Shown here one piece after another: positions 24,382-33,402 of a stretch of 64,000 bases of DNA. The stretch covers positions 52,968 through 116,967 of the forward strand of contig JAFXVZ010000017.1 of assembly GCA_017534535.1 (NCBI GenBank), in the 5' to 3' direction. Source of the DNA: Bacteroidaceae bacterium (GTDB taxonomy: Bacteria; Bacteroidota; Bacteroidia; Bacteroidales; Bacteroidaceae). Within the stretch, counting starts at the first letter, position 1. Each line of letters begins with the position of its first letter. The translations under genes were made by a program, and so were the position numbers. The notes beneath the pieces are model-generated. The model did no database searches. It saw nothing but the letters and a program-made list of their open reading frames with translations, and was not told the DNA's origin.

Positions 24382-25809
24382 ATGAATCCTACTACAGACC
24401 GCGTTTTCCAGATTTTCAAGGAACTGAACCAGATTCCTCGTCCGTCGCACCATGAAGAGCTTGTGGCAGATTATCTTTGTGAGTTCGCAAAACGGCTGCA
24501 TTTGCCGTATAAGCGCGATGCAGAGAACTGCGTGGTTATCAGCAAGCCAGCGACTCCTGGACAAGAGGGGGCTGAACCCATTGTGCTGCTGAACCACATG
24601 GATATGGTGTGTGTGGGCATGAGTGACCCACTGCATACACCTATTGAAACTTATGTGGAGAACGGATGGATGAAAGCCCGTGGCACATCATTGGGTGCTG
24701 ACAACGGCATTGGCCTCTCAATGGCATTGGCGGTATTGGAGAGCCAGGATATCGTGCACGGACCTTTGGAGGTAATGACCACGACCAACGAGGAGGATGG
24801 TATGTCAGGAGCCTCGGCGTTGAGCCAGGATTTCCTGAAAGGACGTAAGGTTATCAATCTGGATTCAGAAGATTATGACACCATCACCACAGGTGCTGCC
24901 GGTGCCTGCCTGCAGTTCCATCGCATTCCCGTGAAACGTGAATCTGCCCCTGCCTGTAACTGGTACCGCATCGGCTTTGAAGGTGGATTAGGCGGTCACT
25001 CTGGAGTTGACATCAATAAGAACCGTTGCAGTGCTGCAGTGGCAGCAATTACTTTTTTGGAAGTTCTTCGCACACAATGCAGATTACGCATTTCTTCTAT
25101 CAACATTGGTGAGGCTAACGCCTCTATCGCTTCTACAGGTGAAATCATATTGTGCATTACCTCAGGTGAGGGAACTGCATTCGTGAAGCAACAGGAAAGG
25201 ATTATGAACGACTGGCTGCAAGATAATTATGCGAGCAGCGACCCGAATATGCGATGTACCATCAGTGCATGTGATGCCCAAGAGACGGTCATAAATAACG
25301 AAGCTTTCGATGCTTTGATGTGTTGTTTGAAACAGATTCCACAGGGCACGGTGAAGATGAGTGACACTATGAAGGATACGGTTGAAACCTCAAACAATAT
25401 CGGACGCATCGTTTTGGAGGATGATTGTATCTTCGTATCTACCCATACCCGCAGCTTCATTGACAAAGACATGGTGGCCCTGAGCCAACAGATTGCCAGT
25501 GTGTTTGCTGCCTGCGGCAGTAAGAGTGAGACAATTATGTCGGCTCCAGCTTGGCAAGAAGACCAGCACTCTGCTTTCCTGCAACTGACCTCCGACACCT
25601 TCCAAGATGTGTTGGGTTGGCGTCCACGCATGGTGGCGATGCACTTTGTGCTGGAGGCAGGTTTTTTTGTGGAGCACTATCCAGGCATACAGATTGCAAG
25701 TATCGGTCCTCGCATTGTAGAGCCCCACTCTACCAGTGAGCGAGTGGAGTTATCCACCATCGAGGATATCTGGTGCGTACTCATTGAATTGTTAAAAAGG
25801 CTTGCATGA
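24382..25809 (+). CDS. pepD: Aminoacyl-histidine dipeptidase (cytosolic non-specific dipeptidase), M20 family
   Basis: A 475-residue zinc metallopeptidase that cleaves Xaa-His and other dipeptides in the cytoplasm. The dinuclear metal site is visible: His72 and Asp74 in LNHMDMV, Asp107 in GADNGIG, and the catalytic Glu137-Glu138 pair in TTTNEEDGMSGA. The C-terminal ligand region is GPRIVEPHSTSERVEL. Length and N terminus (RVFQIFKELNQIPRPSHHEE) are normal for PepD. It has its own -7 element and is followed by a duplicated promoter repeat rather than a terminator. Confidence 0.95.
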   Translation: MNPTTDRVFQIFKELNQIPRPSHHEELVADYLCEFAKRLHLPYKRDAENCVVISKPATPGQEGAEPIVLLNHMDMVCVGMSDPLHTPIETYVENGWMKARGTSLGADNGIGLSMALAVLESQDIVHGPLEVMTTTNEEDGMSGASALSQDFLKGRKVINLDSEDYDTITTGAAGACLQFHRIPVKRESAPACNWYRIGFEGGLGGHSGVDINKNRCSAAVAAITFLEVLRTQCRLRISSINIGEANASIASTGEIILCITSGEGTAFVKQQERIMNDWLQDNYASSDPNMRCTISACDAQETVINNEAFDALMCCLKQIPQGTVKMSDTMKDTVETSNNIGRIVLEDDCIFVSTHTRSFIDKDMVALSQQIASVFAACGSKSETIMSAPAWQEDQHSAFLQLTSDTFQDVLGWRPRMVAMHFVLEAGFFVEHYPGIQIASIGPRIVEPHSTSERVELSTIEDIWCVLIELLKRLA

Positions 25810-25818
25810 ATAGCATCC

Positions 25819-25968
25819 TTTAGATAAGATAGGCGGCGTCTCGGATATAAAAATGAATAAATTCATTTTGTATTTCTCTCGACTTGCACTATCTTTAGAT
25901 AAAATAGGCTGCGTCTCGGATATAAAAATGAATAAATTCATTTTGTATTTCTCTCGACTTGCACTATC
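25819..25968 (+). repeat. 75-bp tandem duplication carrying a promoter
   Basis: Two adjacent 75-bp units (25819-25893 and 25894-25968) differ at two bases. Each contains the dyad AATGAATAAATTCATT and ends in TTGCACTATC, which becomes a -7 element when joined to the following TTTG. Confidence 0.92.
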
Positions 25969-25972
25969 TTTG
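25942..25972 (+). promoter_or_regulatory. Promoter of the kinase-gmd-fcl operon
   Basis: TTTG (25942-25945), a 19-bp spacer and TATCTTTG (25965-25972) fit the consensus. It is formed by the second repeat unit; the equivalent position in the first unit reads TATCTTTA and should be weaker. Confidence 0.75.
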
Positions 25973-26003
25973 TACTCAATATGTAATAGCAAATAAAAGT
26001 ATT

Positions 26004-26639
26004 ATGAACAAGAATGAGCAATTCGTCATCACGATTAATCGTGAATTAGGCAGCGGTGGTCGTACCGTCGGTAGGATATTAGCTGAGAAATTAGGTGTTC
26101 CATACTATGACAAGGCTGTTATCACAGCTTTGGAGGAAAAGTTCAACCTGAGCGTTGAGGAAATTGAAAAAGTAAAAGGTCTTAGTCATACTTGGTGGGC
26201 AGACTTTAAACGTTTTTGGATAGGTACTGACTATTCAAACTTATATGTTGCAGGAAAGATTGCTGAGATTTCAAGGAAACCCGATTCTTATAGCATGTTC
26301 AAGGCCGAAGAGCAAATATTGAGTGGCATAGCCGAGACTGAATCGTGTGTGGTGGCTGGCCGCAGTAGCTTCTATGCTTTCCGTAACCACCCCAACCATT
26401 TGAATATCTTTATCCAGGCATCGATGGACTTCCGCGTAGAACGTGTATCAAGGAAGCAAAACATGACACCAGAGGAAGCTCTCAAGACTATCGAGAAGAT
26501 CGACATGATGCGTGAGAACTATGTAAAAGAATACACGGGCAGTTCACGTTATGACACAAGGAATTATCAGTTGGTAATCTCTGCCGATGGCAAAACTGAA
26601 GACGAGATCGTAGAGCAGATCTTGTACTATATCGGATAA
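26004..26639 (+). CDS. Cytidylate-kinase-like family protein
   Basis: A 211-residue P-loop kinase-like protein. The ATG at 26004 is preferred to one 45 bp upstream, which would overlap the promoter. The phosphate-binding loop is INRELGSGGRTVGRILAEKLG, typical of the cytidylate-kinase-like (AAA_26) family rather than of true Cmk; later blocks are GRSSFYAFRNHPNHLNIFI and VERVSRKQNMTPEEALKTI. Such genes are frequent in Bacteroides and gut Firmicutes, and the substrate is not known. It lies 4 bp upstream of gmd, so it is cotranscribed with the GDP-fucose genes; any link to that pathway is inference. Confidence 0.85.
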   Translation: MNKNEQFVITINRELGSGGRTVGRILAEKLGVPYYDKAVITALEEKFNLSVEEIEKVKGLSHTWWADFKRFWIGTDYSNLYVAGKIAEISRKPDSYSMFKAEEQILSGIAETESCVVAGRSSFYAFRNHPNHLNIFIQASMDFRVERVSRKQNMTPEEALKTIEKIDMMRENYVKEYTGSSRYDTRNYQLVISADGKTEDEIVEQILYYIG

Positions 26640-26643
26640 ATAA

Positions 26644-27732
26644 ATGAAAAAAGCTATCATTACTGGCATTACAGGACAGGATGGATCATACTTGGCTGAG
26701 TTTCTGTTAAGTAAAGGATATGATGTGCACGGAACGATTCGCCGCTCATCAGTGGATTTCCGAGAACGAATCGCCCACTTAGAGGGTAAGCCCCATTTTC
26801 ACCTGCATTATGTGGATATGACTGACTCCATGAGTGTGTTGGGTGTAATCAGGAATGTACGACCTGACGAGATCTATAATCTGGCAGCACAGAGCCATGT
26901 GCAGGTGAGCTTTGATTCGCCTGAATATACGGTGAATGTGGATGCAGTGGGTGTGTTGCGTATCCTGGAAGCAGTGAGACAATTAGGATTTACGGATAGG
27001 TGTCGTATCTACCAGGCATCCACCTCTGAGTTATATGGGAAGGTGGAACAGGTGCCTCAGAATGAGGATACGCCTTTTCATCCTTATAGTCCGTATGCGG
27101 TGGCGAAGTTGTATGGTTATTGGATTGTAAAAGAGTATCGCGAAGCATATAATATGTATTGCTGCTCAGGAATCTTGTTCAACCACGAGAGTGAACGCCG
27201 TGGAGAAACATTTGTTACCCGTAAGATTTCATTGGCTGCTGCCCGTATCAAGCAAGGAAAGCAGGAGAAGTTGTACTTGGGTAACCTGAGCTCGTTGCGT
27301 GACTGGGGGTACGCCAAGGATTATGTGGAGTGTATGTGGATGATTCTGCAACAGGAGAAACCCGAGGATTTTGTGATTGCTACGGGTGTGCAACACTCTG
27401 TGCGTGAATTCTGTTACCATGCTTTCAAACGTGCTGGCATTGAGTTGGAGTTCGTGGGTGTAGGGGCTGACGAGAAGGGTATCGACAAGGCTACTGGCCG
27501 TGTACTGGTGGAGGTTTCTCCTGATTTCTATCGCCCTACGGATGTGGTAAATTTGCTGGGGGATCCTTCAAAGGCAAAGGCAAAACTGGGCTGGGACCCC
27601 AATAAGACTACTTTCGAGGAGTTGGTGAATCTGATGGTGGACAGTGACATGGCGAAAGTGGCATCGGAAGGAGCAGCAGAGAAAGTCAGGATGAATTTAG
27701 CGGAGTATCTGGAAAAAGGAATCGTAAAATGA
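26644..27732 (+). CDS. gmd: GDP-mannose 4,6-dehydratase
   Basis: A 362-residue short-chain dehydrogenase/reductase that converts GDP-mannose to GDP-4-keto-6-deoxymannose using bound NADP. Visible are the Rossmann loop [12 protein letters not shown], the arginines of [14 protein letters not shown] that bind the NADP phosphate, [12 protein letters not shown], the catalytic [13 protein letters not shown] (YxxxK) and the signature [17 protein letters not shown]. Length is normal. Its stop codon overlaps the next start as ATGA (27729-27732), which couples it to fcl. The pathway product, GDP-L-fucose, is used for surface glycans and protein O-glycosylation in Bacteroidales. Confidence 0.97.
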   Translation: MKKAIITGITGQDGSYLAEFLLSKGYDVHGTIRRSSVDFRERIAHLEGKPHFHLHYVDMTDSMSVLGVIRNVRPDEIYNLAAQSHVQVSFDSPEYTVNVDAVGVLRILEAVRQLGFTDRCRIYQASTSELYGKVEQVPQNEDTPFHPYSPYAVAKLYGYWIVKEYREAYNMYCCSGILFNHESERRGETFVTRKISLAAARIKQGKQEKLYLGNLSSLRDWGYAKDYVECMWMILQQEKPEDFVIATGVQHSVREFCYHAFKRAGIELEFVGVGADEKGIDKATGRVLVEVSPDFYRPTDVVNLLGDPSKAKAKLGWDPNKTTFEELVNLMVDSDMAKVASEGAAEKVRMNLAEYLEKGIVK

Positions 27733-28895
27733 TGTTGGATAAGGGTGCTAAGATATATGTAGCTGGCCATAAGGGGCTGGTGGGTTCTGCTATCTGGAAT
27801 AACCTGCTGAAGCGGGGTTATACGAATCTGGTGGGACGGAGTCATAGCGAACTTGACCTGACAGACCAACTGGCGGTGAGGAAATTCTTTGACGAGGAAC
27901 GTCCTGATGCAGTGGTACTGGCAGCTGCCTTCGTAGGTGGCATTATGGCAAACTCGCTCTATCGTGCCGACTTTATCATGAAGAACATGCAGATCCAATG
28001 CAACGTGATTAGCGAAGCTTACGCTCATGGTGTCAAGAAGTTGCTGTTCTTAGGCTCCACTTGCATCTATCCTAAGAATGCCCCTCAACCCATGCAGGAG
28101 GACTGCCTGTTGACTTCACCTTTGGAGTATACCAACGAAGAGTATGCCATCGCCAAGATTGCAGGCCTGAAGATGTGCGAAAGTTATAACCTGCAATATG
28201 GTACCGACTATATTGCCGTGATGCCAACAAATCTATATGGTCCCAATGATAATTTCCACCTGGAGAATAGTCATGTGATGCCTGCAATGATGCGAAAAAT
28301 ATTCTTGGCAAAGCTGATTCACGAGGGCGATTGGAATCAGATTGCTGCTGATTTGGATAAAAGGCCAGTGGAGGGAGTGACAGGCTCTTCATCACAGGAT
28401 GACATCTTGGCTGTACTTGCTAAATATGGAATACAGAACAACAAGGTCGATTTATGGGGCACGGGTACTCCTTTGCGTGAGTTCCTATGGTCTGAAGATA
28501 TGGCAGATGCCTCTGTGCATATCCTGTTGAATGTGAGTTTCAGCGACATCATCGGTATTGAGAAATATTCATCGGTGCATTTCGGAGCAAAGACGGATGG
28601 TGCCGTTGACCGCAATCATAGTATAGGCAGAGGTGGAGCCATACCCAGTTTAGGGGAAATTCGCAATTGCCATATCAATATAGGTACAGGCAAGGAACTG
28701 ACTATCCGTGAGTTGTCTGAGTTAGTGGCAAAGGCTGTAGGCTTTGAAGGAAGGATTGAGTTTGATGCCTCAAAGCCTGATGGAACGCCACGCAAACTGA
28801 TTGACGTTTCCAAGCTTCATTCGTTGGGGTGGAAGCACAAGGTGGAAATTGAAGACGGCGTGAAAAAGCTATTCGAGTGGTACAAGCAATCTTAA
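27729..28895 (+). CDS. fcl: GDP-L-fucose synthase (GDP-4-keto-6-deoxymannose epimerase/reductase)
   Basis: A 388-residue SDR-type enzyme performing 3,5-epimerisation and NADPH-dependent reduction to GDP-L-fucose. Motifs: [11 protein letters not shown] at the N terminus, [30 protein letters not shown] with the catalytic Yxxx[13 protein letters not shown] and [16 protein letters not shown]. It is about 65 residues longer than the E. coli enzyme because of insertions around residues 200-230 and 270-310, which is usual for the Bacteroidales version. It overlaps gmd by four bases and converges on the uup-like gene with a four-base overlap of the ends. Confidence 0.96.
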   Translation: MMLDKGAKIYVAGHKGLVGSAIWNNLLKRGYTNLVGRSHSELDLTDQLAVRKFFDEERPDAVVLAAAFVGGIMANSLYRADFIMKNMQIQCNVISEAYAHGVKKLLFLGSTCIYPKNAPQPMQEDCLLTSPLEYTNEEYAIAKIAGLKMCESYNLQYGTDYIAVMPTNLYGPNDNFHLENSHVMPAMMRKIFLAKLIHEGDWNQIAADLDKRPVEGVTGSSSQDDILAVLAKYGIQNNKVDLWGTGTPLREFLWSEDMADASVHILLNVSFSDIIGIEKYSSVHFGAKTDGAVDRNHSIGRGGAIPSLGEIRNCHINIGTGKELTIRELSELVAKAVGFEGRIEFDASKPDGTPRKLIDVSKLHSLGWKHKVEIEDGVKKLFEWYKQS

Positions 28896-30697
28896 CCTTC
28901 GATTTCAGAGAGTTCAAGCCAGCGGAATGATTTCTCATCTAACTCCGCCTCCAACAGAGGAAGGCGTTTGGATTTCTCTGTGAGCGCTTCTACGGATAAA
29001 GTACCGCTACAAAGGTCGGCTTCCAACTGTTTCTTCTCAGCCTCCAATGCTTCTATCTCTTTCTCAAGTTGCTCAAACTCACGCTTTTCTTTGAACGACA
29101 TACGTCGCTTTTCGTTCTGGCGTTGACGCTCCTGCTTCGGAGCATCAGGTTGTTTAGCCTTCACCAACTCGCGATCGTGTCGTTCCTTTTCCTCTTTCCA
29201 AGCACGATATTGGGTATAATTACCCGGGAAATCACGGATATCACCCTGACCGTTGAACACCAAGATATGATCCACCACCTTATCCATGAAATAACGATCG
29301 TGGCTCACCACAATCACACAGCCTCCGAAGCCTTGAAGATATTCCTCCAACACTTGTAGAGTCATGATATCGAGGTCGTTGGTGGGCTCGTCCAGTATCA
29401 GGAAATTGGGGTTACGCATCAGTACGGTACAGAGGTAAAGCCTGCGACGTTCTCCGCCACTGAGCTTGTAGATGTAATTGTATTGCGTTTCGGGAGAGAA
29501 CAAAAAGTATTGCAGGAACTGAGATACCCCCAGCCGCTTCCCATTGCCCAAATCCACTACCTCAGCAATGTCGCGCACGGCATCAATTACTTTCATCTGC
29601 TCGTCAAACTGCATACCCTCTTGCGAGTAATAGCCAAAACGTACCGTAGAACCAATCTCTAATGTACCACTATCCAAATGGAGTTGGCCCAAGAGAATCT
29701 TCAGGAAAGATGACTTGCCCGTACCATTGTTGCCGACAATGCCCATCTTCTCATAACGAGAAAAAATATAGGAGAAATCATCGAGAATCTTCACATTGCC
29801 AAACGACTTACATAGATGGTTGGCTTCGAAAATCTTATTGCCTATATATGCGGACTTTACATTGAGTTGCACCTTATTGTCATAGATGCGTTGCTTCGCC
29901 ACCTTCTCCAATTCATAAAAGGCTTCCTCACGATAGCGAGCCTTGTGCCCACGAGCCTGTGGCATCCGTCTCATCCAGTCTAACTCCGTACGATAGAGGT
30001 TGTTGGCTCGTTCAATCTCCACCGCTTTGGCATCCAGACGTTCCTGTCGCTTCTCCAAATAGTAGGCATAGTTGCCATCATATTGATAAAGCGACTCAGC
30101 ATCCAACTCCATAATCTGATTGCAGACACGGTCGAGGAAATAGCGGTCATGTGTCACCATCAGCAACGTCATCGTACTGCGTCGCAAATAGTCTTCCAAC
30201 CACTCCACCATATCCAAGTCGAGGTGGTTGGTAGGCTCATCCAAGATCAACAACTCGGGGTCGTTTATCAAAGCATTCACTAAGGCAACTCGTTTGATTT
30301 GTCCACCGGAGAGTTCTGATACAGACTGTTGCAAGTCAGTTATCTTTAATTTAGTAAGCAACTGCTTCGCTGCCAATTCATAATCTTTATGGGGATCAAT
30401 CTTGCAACTGCCATGTTGCAGGCAAGCCTCCAATACGGTAAGATGTGCAGAATAATGTGGTGTCTGAGGCAGATAACCCACACGTAGGTCACGACGAAAG
30501 GTAATCTTGCCGTCATCGTAAGGCTCCTCACCTGCCAATATACTTAATAAGGTGGATTTACCTGTGCCGTTCTTAGCAATGAGCCCTACATGTTGTCCCT
30601 CCGACAAGCCAAAGCTGATTTCGTGGAACAACACCAACACGCCAAACGACTTGGTGAGTTTCTCTACCTGCAATACGGGATTCTGTGTAATTGCCAT
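28892..30697 (-). CDS. ABC-F ATPase, Uup type
   Basis: A 601-residue soluble protein with two nucleotide-binding domains and no membrane part. Walker A motifs are GKNGTGKS and GNNGTGKS; signatures LSGGQ and LSGGE; Walker B LLILDEPTNHLD and FLILDEPTNDLD. The linker between the domains carries the basic RTELDWMRRMPQARGHKARY. A charged C-terminal coiled coil (EFEQLEKEIEALEAEKKQLE) of about 75 residues is the mark of Uup, which acts on ribosomes or branched DNA. Its start overlaps the stop of the DUF3805 gene by one base, so the genes 31864-28892 form a unit. Confidence 0.88.
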   Translation of the reverse strand: MAITQNPVLQVEKLTKSFGVLVLFHEISFGLSEGQHVGLIAKNGTGKSTLLSILAGEEPYDDGKITFRRDLRVGYLPQTPHYSAHLTVLEACLQHGSCKIDPHKDYELAAKQLLTKLKITDLQQSVSELSGGQIKRVALVNALINDPELLILDEPTNHLDLDMVEWLEDYLRRSTMTLLMVTHDRYFLDRVCNQIMELDAESLYQYDGNYAYYLEKRQERLDAKAVEIERANNLYRTELDWMRRMPQARGHKARYREEAFYELEKVAKQRIYDNKVQLNVKSAYIGNKIFEANHLCKSFGNVKILDDFSYIFSRYEKMGIVGNNGTGKSSFLKILLGQLHLDSGTLEIGSTVRFGYYSQEGMQFDEQMKVIDAVRDIAEVVDLGNGKRLGVSQFLQYFLFSPETQYNYIYKLSGGERRRLYLCTVLMRNPNFLILDEPTNDLDIMTLQVLEEYLQGFGGCVIVVSHDRYFMDKVVDHILVFNGQGDIRDFPGNYTQYRAWKEEKERHDRELVKAKQPDAPKQERQRQNEKRRMSFKEKREFEQLEKEIEALEAEKKQLEADLCSGTLSVEALTEKSKRLPLLEAELDEKSFRWLELSEIEG

Positions 30698-31506
30698 CAG
30701 ATGATATGTTCGTAGGTTTCAGTCAAATTCACGGATTCACCATTCTTGACCTTGCTCCACACCAGTTTCATTGGGTCAATGATCTTCTCGTTAGCCAAGT
30801 TCATCAGAACAGGCACTTCACGACTTCCATCTATCAAGGTTCGCCATTCTACCCCATCCACCTCATTGGTGAGAATCACGCAAAGAGTGATGCCCAAAGC
30901 AATCCAAGCATCTCGCTTGCGAGGGTTGAGCGAACCATTATCGATAATCTGCTGCATATTACGGATATCACTCTCTTCGCCTCGGAAGTCTTTCTTGAGC
31001 TGTTTCTTAATCTCCGATTGCACCCAATCATAAGCCTCATCTATTTGGTAGATTTCCATGAGACGTACGGGGATGGTTTCTGGATGGTATTTCACTCCAG
31101 GGTAACGCAATTGGATAGAAGCAATAACCTCTTGCGCTTTGCGGATAGACGCACCTTGGGAAGTAGCAAATGATGCCTCGAAAGCCACATCACCGATGCC
31201 GGTCACCCACTGATGATTCTCATATGTCTCACCTTCTTCGGTAAAAATCTCACAGCTATAGGCACAAGGAAAATCGCCCACCATCACTGCTTGTGCCCGG
31301 CGACTTTTCTTCAGTTCTTCACGAACGGTTGCCTGACCATAATCGGCTTGTTCGCCACGAAAAGCGGAGATACGGAAGTTTCCGTCCCAATCATCAGCAT
31401 TATAGAAGAGGAAAGAATCCTCCCCACCCTCAAACTCATTCCAGTCAGCTGGATAAGTCATAGAGAACCAAGCTCCCGGTGCTATAAATTTCTTGCCTTT
31501 ATTCAT
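30697..31506 (-). CDS. DUF3805/DUF3806 domain protein
   Basis: A 269-residue cytoplasmic protein of unknown function with no signal peptide. The first half (FIAPGAWFSMTYPADWNEFEGGEDSFLFYN) matches the DUF3805 pattern and the second half (RNMQQIIDNGSLNPRKRDAWIALGITLCVILTNEVDGVEWRTLID) the DUF3806 pattern. These two domains are usually found together in Bacteroidetes. It overlaps the end of the PqqD-like gene by eight bases and the start of the ABC-F gene by one, indicating one transcript. No function should be inferred beyond that. Confidence 0.8.
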   Translation of the reverse strand: MNKGKKFIAPGAWFSMTYPADWNEFEGGEDSFLFYNADDWDGNFRISAFRGEQADYGQATVREELKKSRRAQAVMVGDFPCAYSCEIFTEEGETYENHQWVTGIGDVAFEASFATSQGASIRKAQEVIASIQLRYPGVKYHPETIPVRLMEIYQIDEAYDWVQSEIKKQLKKDFRGEESDIRNMQQIIDNGSLNPRKRDAWIALGITLCVILTNEVDGVEWRTLIDGSREVPVLMNLANEKIIDPMKLVWSKVKNGESVNLTETYEHII

Positions 31507-31837
31507 AATTGATAAATCTTATAAATCCATCTTGGTGCAACTTAGAGAGGTAGAGGGCAATACGCTGAGGGAAGTTTTCTTCCTCTGGGTGCAGCATAGC
31601 CACCTCACGTATTACCTCCTCTGCAGTTCTTTTGCCATCAATCGTGCTCCATACCTCACTGCCAAAATGCTCCAATGGCACATGTATCTGTGGGGAGTAC
31701 CACCTGCTCAACCATTTCCTAAGCCATGCTTTGGGAAAACGGTGATAGACCAAGGTTAAACATCCGTTTTCTCCTGGCTCAGTCCATACTTTTGAGGCAT
31801 GAACGGGAATTACATCCAACAAACTTACTTTTTCCAT
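31499..31837 (-). CDS. PqqD-family protein (peptide chaperone-like)
   Basis: A 112-residue protein with the winged-helix PqqD fold: VWTEPGENGCLTLVYHRF, HVPLEHFGSEVWSTIDGKRTAEEVIREV and the closing SKLHQDGFIRFINYE. Known PqqD proteins bind precursor peptides for radical-SAM enzymes. Here neither a radical-SAM maturase nor a precursor gene is adjacent. The ATG at 31837 is chosen because the in-frame ATG at 31864 would translate a heptad repeat. It overlaps the DUF3805 gene by eight bases. The basic FPKAWLRKWLSRWYS insert is unusual. Confidence 0.75.
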   Translation of the reverse strand: MEKVSLLDVIPVHASKVWTEPGENGCLTLVYHRFPKAWLRKWLSRWYSPQIHVPLEHFGSEVWSTIDGKRTAEEVIREVAMLHPEEENFPQRIALYLSKLHQDGFIRFINYE

Positions 31838-31869
31838 TGACAATTGACAATTGACGATTGACAATTAAC
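31836..31869. repeat. Heptad repeat ATTGACA x4-5
   Basis: Units ATTGACA, ATTGACA, ATTGACG, ATTGACA and a degenerate ATTAAC run from 31836 to 31869 and abut the PqqD start codon. The same repeat occurs inside the MFS gene at 32574-32600. Confidence 0.9.
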
Positions 31870-31905
31870 CATTTTATTATTAAGCGACTAGCAGCGGAAA
31901 TCTAT

Positions 31906-31927
31906 CATCCGCATGGTATTATTCATT
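31906..31927. repeat. Dispersed repeat, copy A (3' end of the first MFS gene)
   Basis: CATCCGCATGGTATT followed by ATTCATT. The second copy, at 33359-33380, differs at one base (GTTCATT). Both lie directly at the 3' end of an MFS gene and are followed by ATTATTC-type runs. Confidence 0.85.
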
Positions 31928-33299
31928 CTTCATTATTCTTTATATTCGGCTTCTCCAATCCATACCCCATCTTCTTATCCAGATATAGCATGGCGATGGC
32001 AACCAAGACTGCAGCTAAGCCGGTGCCAGCAAAGATCAACATGCCAGAAGTATAGGTAGGATCCGTTTCATTTGCCTTTCCCACAAACATCGGGATGATG
32101 GCACGTCCGAAATTCTGGATGAAGAATATCAGCGAGTATGCTGTACCTAAACACTTCATCGGCATAATCTTTGGCACAATGGGCCACAGGGCTGCTGGTG
32201 TCAACGAGAAACCAATGCTCAGCAACACCATCAAAAGAATAGCAAACGCACTGGCATGTATCGGCAACGAGAAGCCGAAATGTACCAATGTTAACATACT
32301 GGTACCAATGATAATCAAGGTAACGCCACGCCCGTATTTGTCATAGACTGAGCCAAATAACGGAGTCATCAGGATGGTGCCAAAAGGCACGATAGAAGTA
32401 AAGAAGCCTGCAATGTCGGGAGCTACAGCAAATTTCTCTATCATTAATCGGGTAGCAAACTTCAAGAATGGACTAACGGCGGAGTAGAACAGCACCACAA
32501 ACAGGGTGATGAGCCAGAAGCCAGGACTCTTCAAAATTAAACCAATGTCACGGAGGTGGAATTGCTCATCTTGATTGACAATTGACGATTGACAATTGAC
32601 ATTTTTTTCATCCTTATCAAGGCGGATATCCAATACGCAGAAGACAAGGAAAGACACAAGACCTATCAATAAACAAATCAAGCCTAAGAGCAAAGGAGCG
32701 GACAGCGAGAAGTGTCGAGCAATAGGAGCACTAACACTCAGGGCAGCAGCGGTACCCAAACGAGCCATCGACAACTGGATACCCATAGCCAAAGCCAGTT
32801 CATGGCCAGTGAACCAACGAACCATCGCCTTGCTTACCGTGATGCCACACATCTCATAGCCCACGCCAAAGATGGCAAAACCCAAACTGGCAATAGCGGC
32901 CGACATAGGTAGGTGAACATCCCACCACAAAACGTTGAAGTTAAAGGTTTCTCCTGCCAAAGGAGCCGTTACGGCATAGTATTTAAGGCCTACACCTATT
33001 AACATTAAAGAACAGGCGAGCACTCCCGTGAAGCGCACGCCCATCTTATCCAAAATGAGTCCGCTGAAGAAGAGCATCAGCAGGAACACATTAATCAATC
33101 CGCTGGAACCTGAGAAGAAGCCATAGTCAGTGCTGGTCCAACCTAAGCCTCCTTCCTCGACAGGCATCTCCAACAGGGTCTCCAAGGGAGACATGATGTC
33201 ATTGAGGAAGTAACCCATCATCATAGCTGTTGCCACGATGACCAAGACAACCCATCGCACTACCGCCGAGTCATTGATTTTCTTCCTCAGTTCCGTCAT
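31923..33299 (-). CDS. MFS transporter, paralogue 1
   Basis: A 458-residue inner-membrane protein with 12 predicted membrane segments. Family marks are ILDKMGVRFTGV after segment 2 and GSVYDKYGRGVTL after segment 8, both variants of the GxxxDRxGRR loop. The ~20-residue cytoplasmic loop between segments 6 and 7 includes VNCQSSIVNQ, the translation of an ATTGACA heptad repeat. The last residues NIKNNEE are encoded by the repeat found downstream, whereas its paralogue stops at NIK. Substrate unknown; this pair resembles oxalate/formate-type or sugar-phosphate-like MFS proteins only at low confidence. Confidence 0.85.
   Translation of the reverse strand: MTELRKKINDSAVVRWVVLVIVATAMMMGYFLNDIMSPLETLLEMPVEEGGLGWTSTDYGFFSGSSGLINVFLLMLFFSGLILDKMGVRFTGVLACSLMLIGVGLKYYAVTAPLAGETFNFNVLWWDVHLPMSAAIASLGFAIFGVGYEMCGITVSKAMVRWFTGHELALAMGIQLSMARLGTAAALSVSAPIARHFSLSAPLLLGLICLLIGLVSFLVFCVLDIRLDKDEKNVNCQSSIVNQDEQFHLRDIGLILKSPGFWLITLFVVLFYSAVSPFLKFATRLMIEKFAVAPDIAGFFTSIVPFGTILMTPLFGSVYDKYGRGVTLIIIGTSMLTLVHFGFSLPIHASAFAILLMVLLSIGFSLTPAALWPIVPKIMPMKCLGTAYSLIFFIQNFGRAIIPMFVGKANETDPTYTSGMLIFAGTGLAAVLVAIAMLYLDKKMGYGLEKPNIKNNEE
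32574..32600. repeat. Heptad repeat ATTGACA inside a coding region
   Basis: Four consecutive units (ATTGACA, ATTGACG, ATTGACA, ATTGAC) lie in frame within MFS paralogue 1 and encode part of its central cytoplasmic loop. Confidence 0.9.
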
Positions 33300-33317
33300 A
33301 CTTCGTTAATGAAGGAT

Positions 33318-33402
33318 GAACAATGAACAATGAATAATGAATAACGAATAATAAAAACCATCCGCATGGTATTGTTCATTGTCCATTATTCATTATTCAA
33401 TA
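33318..33402. repeat. Imperfect inverted repeat with dispersed repeat, copy B
   Basis: Runs of AACAATGAATAATGAATA (left) and TTGTTCATTGTCCATTATTC (right) flank the hairpin ACCAT-CCGC-ATGGT. CATCCGCATGGTATT at 33359-33373 is shared with copy A. This fills the gap between the two MFS genes; no other signal is seen. Confidence 0.8.

Noticed and set aside
31838-31864. PqqD gene starting at the upstream ATG (MSIVNCQLS)
   Set aside because: These codons translate the intergenic heptad repeat; the Met at 31837 is the normal start.
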